From Bradyrhizobium sp. CCBAU 53421 (GTDB lineage Bacteria; Pseudomonadota; Alphaproteobacteria; Rhizobiales; Xanthobacteraceae), in contig NZ_CP030047.1 of NCBI RefSeq assembly GCF_015291625.1, positions 1,302,001 to 1,366,000 of the forward strand: a DNA stretch of 64,000 nt, given 5' to 3'. A program made the translations under genes and the position numbers. The notes under the pieces are model-generated. The model did not search any database and was not told the origin of the DNA. It saw only the letters and a list, made by a program, of their open reading frames with translations. This document shows, piece after piece, positions 1-7,305 of the stretch. The first letter of the stretch is position 1. Each line of letters starts with the position of its first letter.

Positions 1-60
1 AAGGGCACGCTGCTCGCCTTCGGAACGGAAGATGGTGACGCGGGCATCCTGGAAATGTAA
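1..60 (+). CDS. C-terminal fragment of an unidentified protein
   Basis: Frame 1 is open from the window edge to a TAA at 58-60 and gives 19 residues ending in GILEM. The next gene starts 33 bases later on the same strand. The fragment is too short to assign a family. It could be the real C-terminus of a gene left of the window or a chance open frame. Confidence 0.35.
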   Translation, partial: KGTLLAFGTEDGDAGILEM

Positions 61-93
61 GAGATCGCTGCATCCACCCGGGACTGCAGCGTT

Positions 94-810
94 ATGCGAT
101 TTCTCACCACATTCCAGCTCGCCGACTTCCTCGACACGCTGGTCAGCCTGACGTCAGCCTTTGTGCTCGGCACGCTGATCGGGGCCGAGCGGCAGTACCG
201 GCAGCGCACCGCGGGGCTGCGCACCAATGTGCTGGTCGCGGTCGGCGCGGCCGCCTTCGTCGACCTCGCGATGCATCTTGCGGGCGCCGACGGCGCGGTG
301 CGGGTGATCGCCTATGTGGTGTCGGGGATCGGCTTCCTCGGCGCCGGCGTCATCATGAAGCAGGGCATGGACGTGCGTGGCCTCAACACCGCGGCGACGC
401 TGTGGGCCTCGGCCGCGGTCGGCTCCTGTGCCGGCGCCGATCTGGTTGCGCAGGCGGCGGCGCTGACCGTGTTCGTGATCGCCGGCAACACGCTGCTGCG
501 TCCGCTGGTCAACGCCATCAACCGCATCCCGCTGAACGAGAAGGCGCTGGAGGCGACCTATTACTTCAAGCTCGCGGTGACCCCCGAGGCGTTGCCCGAC
601 ATGCGCGACCGCCTGGTCGAGAAGCTCGAGGCAGCGAACTATCCGGTCGCCGATGTCAACGTGGTCGAGGCCGGCGACGACTTCCTCGAGATCGTGGCGG
701 AGCTGGTCTCGACCGCGGTCGAACCCAACGAGCTGAATGCCGTGGTGGTCGACCTGCAGCATCAGCCCGGCGTGCGGCACGCGACCTGGGAAATCAGCAC
801 AACGGATTGA
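94..810 (+). CDS. MgtC/SapB family membrane protein
   Basis: This 238-residue protein has the MgtC/SapB layout. About four hydrophobic segments lie in the first ~145 residues, with the family-typical stretches LIGAERQ and GLRTNVLVAVGAA near the N-terminus and GIGFLGAGVI followed by GLNTAATLWA in the middle. A soluble C-terminal domain follows (about 150-238) that looks ACT-like. MgtC proteins sit in the inner membrane and are linked to growth in low magnesium and to inhibition of F-type ATPase in some pathogens. They are not Mg transporters themselves. The ATG at 94 places the first helix near the N-terminus. No Mg-sensing leader is visible in the short upstream gap. Confidence 0.88.
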   Translation: MRFLTTFQLADFLDTLVSLTSAFVLGTLIGAERQYRQRTAGLRTNVLVAVGAAAFVDLAMHLAGADGAVRVIAYVVSGIGFLGAGVIMKQGMDVRGLNTAATLWASAAVGSCAGADLVAQAAALTVFVIAGNTLLRPLVNAINRIPLNEKALEATYYFKLAVTPEALPDMRDRLVEKLEAANYPVADVNVVEAGDDFLEIVAELVSTAVEPNELNAVVVDLQHQPGVRHATWEISTTD

Positions 811-891
811 CGCGAGGTTCCCGCGCGGCTGCGCTCAGGAACCATGCGTCGGCCGGATCGTTGACCTCGCTGACAATCGCGGGTGAACGAG

Positions 892-1224
892 ATGGCTGCG
901 GATCGGACCAGGCTGCGAAACGACATGCTGATCGCGTCCACATTGGTGGCGGCGGGCGTTGCGATCGCAGCGCTGTCGATACACGCGATCAACGCCGGCC
1001 CGCCGCAGGAGATGGCGCAGGCAACGCAGCCGTTGCAGGCGACGCCTACGCCGGAGCCGCAGAAGACGACAGCGCCGGCCGAGTCGAAGCCGGGCGGCGA
1101 GCGGCCCACCACGCCGGCGCCGGAGCCGGCGCGTCCCGACGCTGAGGCGCAGAAGGCCGGGGCCAAGCCGGTGCTGCCGCCGGCGCCCGCCGAGAAGACC
1201 GCGCCACCGATCGAGAAGAAGTAG
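892..1224 (+). CDS. Small membrane-anchored Pro/Ala-rich protein
   Basis: A 110-residue protein with one hydrophobic segment at about residues 12-32. A long Pro/Ala/Glu/Lys-rich tail follows and ends in EKK. The tail is low complexity and probably disordered in the periplasm. I recognise no domain. A GTG at 883 in the same frame would add three residues; the ATG at 892 is preferred. The gene follows the MgtC-like gene by 81 bases on the same strand and could share its transcript. The function is unknown. Confidence 0.6.
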   Translation: MAADRTRLRNDMLIASTLVAAGVAIAALSIHAINAGPPQEMAQATQPLQATPTPEPQKTTAPAESKPGGERPTTPAPEPARPDAEAQKAGAKPVLPPAPAEKTAPPIEKK

Positions 1225-1354
1225 CCGCGAGCCGGTCCGTCGAGGACCTGCATTGTGACGCGCATTTGACTGATGCTGCCGATTATACGGTCTCGCCTCC
1301 GCCGCCCGCGCCCGCCATAATCCCTCGTCTTGCCAACGACAGATGGGGCCTTTC

Positions 1355-2095
1355 ATGAAGATCGAGGACGTCCGGCGCACCGCCTATTCGATGCCGCTCA
1401 CCAACCCGTCGTTTCCGCCGGGGCCGTACCGGTTCTTCGACCGCGAATATTTCATCATCACCTACAAGACCGACCCCGAAGCACTTGCGGCCGTGGTGCC
1501 GGAGCCGCTCGAGGTCGCCGAGCCTGTCGTGAAGTATGAATTCATCCGCATGCCGGACTCGACCGGCTTCGGCGACTACACCGAGACCGGGCAGGTGATC
1601 CCGGTCCGCTTCAGGGGCGAGGTGGGTGCCTATACCCACGCGATGTATCTCGACGACGAGGCCCCGATCGCCGGTGGCCGCGAGCTGTGGGGATTTCCGA
1701 AGAAGCTGGCGCGGCCCAAGATCGCGGTCGAGAGCGACGTGCTGGTCGGCTCGCTGCATTACGGCTCGGTGCTCTGCGCTTCCGCCACCATGGGCTACAA
1801 GTACCGCAAGGTCGAGCACGAGACGGTCCTGAACGCGATGAAGGCGCCGAACTTCATCCTGAAGATCATCCCGCATGTCGACGGCAGCCCGCGGATCTGC
1901 GAGCTGGTGCGCTTTCATCTCGACGACATCGTGCTGAAGGAAGCCTGGACCGGCCCCGCCGCGCTCGGCCTGTTTCCGCACGCGCTATGCGACGTCGCCC
2001 GCCTGCCGGTGCGCGAGGTGGTCTCCGCGCTGCACTACAAGGCGGACCTGACGCTCGGGCTCGGCTCGGTGGCGTTCGACTATATGGCGCGGTGA
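1355..2095 (+). CDS. adc: Acetoacetate decarboxylase family protein
   Basis: The 246-residue protein matches acetoacetate decarboxylase, which converts acetoacetate to acetone and CO2 through a Schiff-base lysine. The characteristic [13 protein letters not shown] segment around residue 110 holds the paired lysines of the active site, and the N-terminal PPGPYRF and YEFIRMP segments also fit the family. An ATG at 1343 would add four residues; the ATG at 1355 has a GGGG-containing site just upstream. The gene stands alone. A short palindrome separates it from the convergent homospermidine synthase gene. Substrate preference beyond acetoacetate cannot be read from the sequence. Confidence 0.9.
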   Translation: MKIEDVRRTAYSMPLTNPSFPPGPYRFFDREYFIITYKTDPEALAAVVPEPLEVAEPVVKYEFIRMPDSTGFGDYTETGQVIPVRFRGEVGAYTHAMYLDDEAPIAGGRELWGFPKKLARPKIAVESDVLVGSLHYGSVLCASATMGYKYRKVEHETVLNAMKAPNFILKIIPHVDGSPRICELVRFHLDDIVLKEAWTGPAALGLFPHALCDVARLPVREVVSALHYKADLTLGLGSVAFDYMAR

Positions 2096-2101
2096 ACGGC
2101 T

Positions 2102-2141
2102 GTCATTCCGGGTCTGGCCCTTCAGGCCATCCCGGAATGAC
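2102..2141. repeat. Short palindrome between convergent genes
   Basis: GTCATTCCGGG on the left and CCCGGAATGAC on the right form an 11-bp perfect inverted repeat around an 18-base core. The core itself contains the complementary TGGCC and GGCCA. It lies between the 3' ends of adc and hss and could act as a bidirectional terminator. The same arm sequence bounds a longer element at 20488-20579, so it is a dispersed family. Confidence 0.75.
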
Positions 2142-2208
2142 GAGAGCCAGCCCCTCTCGCCGGCTACTGTGCATGGGGTTGTTTTCGAGATTTTGCCTGG
2201 AAGGCCTC

Positions 2209-3654
2209 TCAGCGCACCAGGATATTCTTGAACTGCCAGGGATCGCTGGTGTCGATGTCTTCCGGGAACAGTCCCGGACGATCCGTCAGCGGGGTCCAAT
2301 CGGTGTAGAAACCCTTCACCGGGCCGAGATACGGCAGCTGGATCTCCAGCAGGCGATCGAAGTCCATCTCGTCGGCTTCGACGATGCCTTCGTTCGGGTT
2401 CTCCAGCGCCCACACCATGCCGCCGAGCACGGCGGAGGTCACCTGCAGGCCGGTCGCGTTCTGATAGGGCGCGAGCTTGCGGGTCTCTTCGATGGAGAGC
2501 TGCGAGCCGTACCAGTAGGCATTGTTGTCGTGGCCGAACAGCAGCACGCCGAGCTCGTCGATGCCATCGACGATCTCGTTCTCGTCGAGGATGTGGTGCT
2601 TCTCCTGCATCCTGGCTGCGCGGCCGAACATTTCATGCAGCGACAGCACGGCATCGTCAGCCGGATGATAGGCATAATGGCAGGTCGGCCGATAGATCGC
2701 CGTGCCCGATGCGTCGCGCACCGTGAAGTAATCGGCGATCGAGATCGACTCGTTGTGGGTGACGAGGAAGCCGTACTGCGCGCCGCGAGTCGGGCACCAG
2801 GTCCGCACGCGCGTGTTGGCGCCGGGCTGCATCAGATAGATGGCCGCGCCGCAGCCGGCCTCGTGGGTATGCGCATTCTCGGGCATCCATTTTTCATGGG
2901 TGCCCCAGCCGAGTTCGGACGGCTGCACGCCTTCCGACAGGAAACCTTCCACCGACCAGGTGTTGACGAAAACATCGGGCTCCTTCGGCGACTTGGAGCG
3001 CTGGGTGTCGCGCTCGGCGATGTGGATGCCCTTGACGCCGGCCTGCCGCATCAGGTCCGCCCATTCGGCCTTGGTCTTCGGCTTGGGAGCATTGAGCTTC
3101 AGATCGGCGGCGACATTGAGCAGCGCCTGCTTGACGAAGAACGAGACCATGCCGGGATTGGCGCCGCAGCAGGAGACGGCCGTGGTCGAGCCCGCGGGAC
3201 GCGCCTTCTTGGCGGCCAGCGTCACTTCTCGCAGCGCGTAATTGGAGCGCGCCTCGGGACCCTTCGAGGAATCGAAATAGAAGCCGAGCCAGGGCTCGTT
3301 GACGGTGTCGATGTAAAGCGCGCCGACCTCGTTGCAGAGCTCCATGATGTCGGTCGAGCCGGTATCGACCGACAGATTGACGCAGAAGCCCTGGCCGCCG
3401 CCTTCGGTGAGCAGCGGGGTCAGCAACTCGCGATAATTGTCCTTGGTCACGGCCTGCTGGATGAACTTGACGTTCTGCTTCTCGCAATGTGCCTTGCGGC
3501 CCTCATCCTTGGGATCGATCACGGTGACGCGCGACTTGTCGTAATCGAGATGACGCTCGATCATCGGCAATGTGCCTTTGCCGATCGAGCCGAAGCCGAT
3601 CATGACAATGGGGCCGGTGATTTTCGCGTAGATCTGCGAGGAGGGGCTCATCAT
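2209..3654 (-). CDS. hss: Homospermidine synthase
   Basis: The 481-residue protein is an NAD-dependent homospermidine synthase, which makes sym-homospermidine from two putrescines (or from spermidine and putrescine) in the cytoplasm. The N-terminus has the dinucleotide-binding stretch IVMIGFGSIGKGTLP followed by an acidic VTVIDP strand end. The length and the internal segments (CCGANPG, GWGTHEKWMP) fit the bacterial family. ATG codons lie at 3654 and 3651; the GGAG at the start suits the second slightly better. The enzyme supplying putrescine is encoded at 5112-6254 on the same strand, which supports a shared polyamine role. Confidence 0.95.
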   Translation of the reverse strand: MMSPSSQIYAKITGPIVMIGFGSIGKGTLPMIERHLDYDKSRVTVIDPKDEGRKAHCEKQNVKFIQQAVTKDNYRELLTPLLTEGGGQGFCVNLSVDTGSTDIMELCNEVGALYIDTVNEPWLGFYFDSSKGPEARSNYALREVTLAAKKARPAGSTTAVSCCGANPGMVSFFVKQALLNVAADLKLNAPKPKTKAEWADLMRQAGVKGIHIAERDTQRSKSPKEPDVFVNTWSVEGFLSEGVQPSELGWGTHEKWMPENAHTHEAGCGAAIYLMQPGANTRVRTWCPTRGAQYGFLVTHNESISIADYFTVRDASGTAIYRPTCHYAYHPADDAVLSLHEMFGRAARMQEKHHILDENEIVDGIDELGVLLFGHDNNAYWYGSQLSIEETRKLAPYQNATGLQVTSAVLGGMVWALENPNEGIVEADEMDFDRLLEIQLPYLGPVKGFYTDWTPLTDRPGLFPEDIDTSDPWQFKNILVR

Positions 3655-3691
3655 TTTCTCCAGGAGAGTGCCTAGCGGCGGATAGAGTGGA

Positions 3692-4081
3692 TCAGGGGGT
3701 ACGTTGCTTCGCGGTGACTTCGATCTCGACCTTCATCTCGGGCTTGTAGAGCCCCGCGACGATCAGCAGCGTTGCGGCCGGGCGGATGTCGCCGAGAACC
3801 TCGCCGCAGACCGCGAAATGGGCTTCCACGTCACTGATGTCGGTGAGGTAGTAGGTCGCACGCACGATGTCGGCCATCGCAAAGCCTCCCTCTTTCAGGG
3901 CAGCCTCGATGGTCTTGAAGCAGTTCCGTGACTGGCTCGTGACATCTGATGGCATGGTCATCATGGTGTAGTCATAGCCGGTGGTTCCGGCGACGAAGGC
4001 GAAGTCGCCATCGATTACGGCGCGGCTATAGCCCGCGGTCTTCTCGAACGGCGAGCCGGTGGAAATCAGGCGGCGGGACAT
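3692..4081 (-). CDS. RidA family protein
   Basis: The 129-residue product is of RidA/YjgF type. It begins MSRRLISTGSPFEKTAGYSRA and carries the conserved segments VAGTTGYD, QSRNCFKTIEAALKEGG and ATYYLTDISD, and it ends near a KVEIEVTA strand. RidA proteins deaminate reactive enamine/imine intermediates made by PLP enzymes, and some paralogues act on other small molecules. The frame runs open upstream to 4312, but the family starts at the ATG at 4081. The gene lies 38 bases upstream of hss and close to a PLP decarboxylase, which is a reasonable setting for an imine-clearing protein. Confidence 0.88.
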   Translation of the reverse strand: MSRRLISTGSPFEKTAGYSRAVIDGDFAFVAGTTGYDYTMMTMPSDVTSQSRNCFKTIEAALKEGGFAMADIVRATYYLTDISDVEAHFAVCGEVLGDIRPAATLLIVAGLYKPEMKVEIEVTAKQRTP

Positions 4082-4185
4082 CTGGGACCTCGGCTGAAAT
4101 GGCTTTGCGCGGGGTTTACGGGCATTTTTAGCGCCCGCGCAACCCCTTGGAGTTTGCCCCGGGATTCTGACCCGGCGGCCGCCGG

Positions 4186-4353
4186 TTAGTGGGACTGCAG
4201 CGTGGTGTCCGGCGGCGACGGCGGCGTGCCGGTCCAGCGCCGGATCAGGATGTCCCTGACGATCATGACCGAGATCAGGACCAGCATGACCGTGGTGACG
4301 AGGCCGCGCCAACGCGGGCGCGCGCCATCGGTTGCGGGAAGGTGCTCCGACAT
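4186..4353 (-). CDS. Small single-pass membrane protein (55 aa)
   Basis: A short reading frame starts with ATG at 4353 and ends with TAA. It encodes a 55-residue protein with a charged N-terminus containing ARPRWRG, one hydrophobic helix (LVTTVMLVLISVMIVRDILI) and a polar Pro/Thr-rich tail. The positive-inside layout suggests the N-terminus is in the cytoplasm. It sits between the acetyltransferase and RidA genes on the same strand, 10 bases after the acetyltransferase stop, so co-transcription is likely. The function is unknown. It is easy to miss because of its size. Confidence 0.6.
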   Translation of the reverse strand: MSEHLPATDGARPRWRGLVTTVMLVLISVMIVRDILIRRWTGTPPSPPDTTLQSH

Positions 4354-4363
4354 GGCCGCCGCC

Positions 4364-4981
4364 TTACGCCGCGTGCGGCACGGCGAACGGTGCCTTCCGG
4401 TTGCGGGTTGCCTTGGTCGTTGCCTTGATCTTGGGCAGCGGTGCGCCGGACGGCGAGATCATGCCCCATGCGCCGTCAAGCGCGCCCTCGACCAGCTCGA
4501 GGCCGAGCAGCCGGTCGCGCTCGAAAGCGCCGGGCAGCGACAGCTCGCCGGTCTTGCCGGCGGAGAAGCCGAAACGGGCGTAGTAGGGCGCATCGCCGAG
4601 CAGGATCACAGCCCCATGGCCGCGGGCCTTCGCTACGGCCAGCGCGCGCTGCGTCAGCGCGGCGCCGACGCCGAGGCCGCGGCAGTCGTCATCGACGGCC
4701 AGCGGCCCCAGCATCAGCGCGCTGCGGCCCCCCGCGCTGACGTGCCACAGCCGCACGGTTCCAACCAGCCGGCCGTCCTGGCGCACGGCCGCAAGGCTCA
4801 GGCCTTGGGCGGGCGCACGTCCGTCGCGCAGGCGCTGGCAAGTGCGGGCATGGCGGTTCTCGCCAAAGCAGGCATCCAGCAGCGCTTCGCGCGCGACGAC
4901 GTCCGAGGCACGCTCCGCACGGATCGCGAACGGGGCGGCTTCCCGGATGAGGGCAACGGGGGTGTTCCGTTTTGCAGTCAT
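4364..4981 (-). CDS. GNAT family N-acetyltransferase
   Basis: This 205-residue protein has the GNAT fold signatures: motif A with the acetyl-CoA loop CRGLGVGAAL at about residues 98-108, preceded by the beta-strand LMLGPLAVDDD, and later ILLGDAPYYARFGFSAG, typical of the subfamily of predicted N-acetyltransferases related to YhbS. It transfers acetyl from acetyl-CoA to an amine; the substrate is unknown. The C-terminal ~30 residues are Lys/Arg/Ala-rich and outside the core domain. It probably forms a unit with the small membrane protein downstream. Confidence 0.85.
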   Translation of the reverse strand: MTAKRNTPVALIREAAPFAIRAERASDVVAREALLDACFGENRHARTCQRLRDGRAPAQGLSLAAVRQDGRLVGTVRLWHVSAGGRSALMLGPLAVDDDCRGLGVGAALTQRALAVAKARGHGAVILLGDAPYYARFGFSAGKTGELSLPGAFERDRLLGLELVEGALDGAWGMISPSGAPLPKIKATTKATRNRKAPFAVPHAA

Positions 4982-5060
4982 GGCACGTCAGTCCCCGCTT
5001 GCAACGGCATGGCGTAAGCCGCGGCAAGCGTCGTTCAGGAAAATCAAAAATGATCGGGAA

Positions 5061-5081
5061 GGAGCCGGCGGGGCCGGCTCC
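5061..5081 (-). terminator. Probable terminator after the decarboxylase gene
   Basis: GGAGCCGGC and GCCGGCTCC form a perfect 9-bp stem with a 3-base loop, 31 bases past the stop codon of the minus-strand decarboxylase gene. A T-rich tract (ATTTTTG) follows about 10 bases further on the minus strand. The gap between stem and T-tract makes intrinsic termination plausible rather than certain. Confidence 0.5.
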
Positions 5082-5111
5082 CGGTTCATCAGGCCTCGAA
5101 AAGGAGGCGGC

Positions 5112-6254
5112 TTAGATGTGGTAGGTCTTCAGCGGCGGAATGCCGTTGAACGCCACCGACGAATAGGTCGACGTATAGGCGCCGGTGCCTTCGATCAGCA
5201 GCTTGTCGCCGATCTCGAGCGTCACCGGGAGCGGATACGGCAGCTTCTCGTACAGCACGTCGGCGCTATCGCAGGTCGGGCCCGCGAGCACGCACGGCGT
5301 CATGTCCGCGCCGTCATGCGGCGTGCGGATGGCATAACGGATCGACTCGTCCATCGTCTCGGCGAGACCGCCGAACTTGCCGATGTCGAGATAGACCCAG
5401 CGCACCTCGTCCTCGTCGCTCTTGCGCGAGATCAGCACGACCTCGGTCTCGATCACGCCCGCATTGCCGACCATGCCGCGGCCCGGCTCGATGATCGTCT
5501 CCGGGATCTGGTTGCCGAAATGCTTGCGCAGCGCGCGGAAGATCGACCGGCCATATTGCAGAACCGGCGGAACGTCCTTGAGATACTTGGTCGGGAAGCC
5601 ACCGCCCATGTTGACCATGGTGAGGTTGATCCCGCGCTCGGCGCAGTCACGGAACACGGTCGACGCCATCGCCAGCGCACGGTCCCACGCCTTCACCTTG
5701 CGCTGCTGCGAGCCGACATGGAACGAGATGCCGCACGGCTCCAGCCCAAGGCGCTTGGCGAGGTCGAGCACCTCGACCGCCATCTCCGGATCGCAGCCGA
5801 ACTTGCGCGACAGCGGCCACTCGGCGCCGGCGCAATCATAGAGGATGCGGCAGAACACCCTGGCGCCGGGAGCGGCGCGCGCGACCTTCTCGACCTCGGC
5901 GGCGCAATCGACCGCGAACAGGCGAATGCCGAGCGCGAAGGCACGCGCGATGTCGCGCTCCTTCTTGATCGTGTTGCCATAGGAGATGCGGTCCGGCGTC
6001 GCACCGGCGGCCAGCGCCATCTCGATCTCCGCGACGGTCGCGGTGTCGAAGCAGGAGCCGAGCGAGGCCAGCAGCGACAGCACTTGGGGCGCAGGGTTGG
6101 CCTTCACGGCGTAGAACACGCGGCTGTCCGGCAGCGCCTTCGCGAAGGTCTGGTAGTTGTCGCGCACGACTTCGAGATCGACGACGAGGCACGGCTCGGT
6201 GTCGAGACCATCCTGGCGGCGGTTGCGCAGGAATTCCTGGATACGTTCAGTCAT
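5112..6254 (-). CDS. Lysine/ornithine decarboxylase, fold type III PLP enzyme
   Basis: The 380-residue protein belongs to the alanine-racemase-fold (type III) ornithine/lysine decarboxylases. FYAVKANP near residue 50 carries the PLP-binding lysine, SFHVGSQ and NMGGGFP bind the phosphate, and GPTCDSADV supplies the catalytic cysteine. It would make putrescine (or cadaverine) in the cytoplasm for the homospermidine synthase downstream. The frame extends to 6293, but the ATG at 6254 begins the usual MTERIQEFL start. A long structured leader precedes it (see 6490-6735), suggesting control at the RNA level. Confidence 0.92.
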   Translation of the reverse strand: MTERIQEFLRNRRQDGLDTEPCLVVDLEVVRDNYQTFAKALPDSRVFYAVKANPAPQVLSLLASLGSCFDTATVAEIEMALAAGATPDRISYGNTIKKERDIARAFALGIRLFAVDCAAEVEKVARAAPGARVFCRILYDCAGAEWPLSRKFGCDPEMAVEVLDLAKRLGLEPCGISFHVGSQQRKVKAWDRALAMASTVFRDCAERGINLTMVNMGGGFPTKYLKDVPPVLQYGRSIFRALRKHFGNQIPETIIEPGRGMVGNAGVIETEVVLISRKSDEDEVRWVYLDIGKFGGLAETMDESIRYAIRTPHDGADMTPCVLAGPTCDSADVLYEKLPYPLPVTLEIGDKLLIEGTGAYTSTYSSVAFNGIPPLKTYHI

Positions 6255-6489
6255 GGCACTCTCCAACGGCCCCAGCGACGGGATCCGCATCAACGTGACG
6301 TCGGGTCAAAGCGCTTCGGCCACATCGCGCGATGGAGGCGCGTTGAGGCCAAGAGACTCAAACCAGACTGTGCTGCCGTGGATTGGTTGGGAGAGTTTCC
6401 CGCCCGCACACCTGGCAATGAAGGACAAGCCTTTTCAGTAGCCCGCGCCGGCGTTGGACTGCCGGTAGAGACCAAAAAAGCCCGATCCG

Positions 6490-6735
6490 TCGTTGCTTTA
6501 AGTCGCGTCCCCCGTTGAGAGCGGGGTGCGCCGGTTCGCCTCCGGCTGCCAGTCACGGTTGCAAAGAGTGGTGAGACCTTCAACGGCATCCCTGGAGAGA
6601 GATGCTGGCCGCCTCGTGTCCTGACGGACGTAAGCGACCCTCGGTTCTTCCACCCCTTGGCGGCTGTCCGGCCTCTTGTCCGGATACCTACCGACTGACA
6701 CACGACCACAGGCACGTGCGAAATTGGGCAAGGCA
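6490..6735 (-). ncRNA. Structured leader of the decarboxylase gene, candidate speF RNA
   Basis: The 660-base gap upstream of the decarboxylase has no convincing gene but holds several consecutive hairpins on the minus strand: GCATCTCT/AGGGATGC (8 bp), GCCGG/CCGGC around AGGCGAA, and CCCCG/CGGGG around CTCTCAA. A run of six T follows at about 6474-6479 (minus strand). A TTGCGC...TTATTT pair about 16 bases apart lies near the 5' end and could be the promoter. The speF RNA motif is a known alphaproteobacterial element upstream of ornithine decarboxylase genes. Position and structure fit it, but I could not compare with the covariance model, so the identity is inferred and the boundaries are approximate. 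Confidence 0.5.
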
Positions 6736-6914
6736 GGAAATAAGTCTTTTGAATTCGCGGCGCAAGAATTTTTTTGCGATAGCGACAAATTTCCCTAACG
6801 CGTGCTTGCGATCTCGTGCGCAGCAGGCGTTGAAGATGAACGGCTGTTAAGAATGACTAACGAAGCGTGTGCGTTTTAGCCCTGTGCCGCAGCGCTTTCT
6901 TGAATCGCTTCAGC

Positions 6915-7175
6915 TCACGCGCGACGCGTGAACGGTTCGACGCGCTGAGCTGCGCGGATGAAGGCGATCATGATCAGGACGCCGACGCCGAACAGCGTGG
7001 CCTGCAGGATGTGTGCGCCGAGATCACCGAGCCCAAGCGCGATCGCGAGTGCCCAGCCGCCGGCGAAGGCCGCGCCGAACACTTCCGCGCCGATCAGGAT
7101 CGCCGCCGAGATGACGGTGATGACGCTCGGCCAGGCGATGGCGCGGTTGCCTGAGGTGGAAGGCTGCATGGTCAT
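6915..7175 (-). CDS. Small two-helix membrane protein
   Basis: The 86-residue product starts at the ATG at 7175, eight bases after an AGGA. It has two to three hydrophobic stretches (AWPSVITVISAAILIGAEVFGAAFAGGWALAIALGL and ATLFGVGVLIMIAFI) and a basic C-terminus, VEPFTRRA. I recognise no family. It is divergent from the oligopeptidase gene at 7306. The function is unknown. Confidence 0.6.
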   Translation of the reverse strand: MTMQPSTSGNRAIAWPSVITVISAAILIGAEVFGAAFAGGWALAIALGLGDLGAHILQATLFGVGVLIMIAFIRAAQRVEPFTRRA

Positions 7176-7305
7176 GAAATAGGTCCTGTTCAGGGGGCGC
7201 AATCTCTCCGAAAAGTGCCCATCTATCAAGCGCAAAAGGCCCAAAAATGCCGTATCGCGTGATATAGATTGGGCCGCATTTTCAAGGCGAAAAACGGGAC
7301 ATTCG

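Noticed and set aside
154..780. Long minus-strand frame opposite the MgtC-like gene
   Set aside because: High-GC shadow frame; the plus-strand protein has clear family motifs and the minus-strand translation is Arg/His-rich without domain features.
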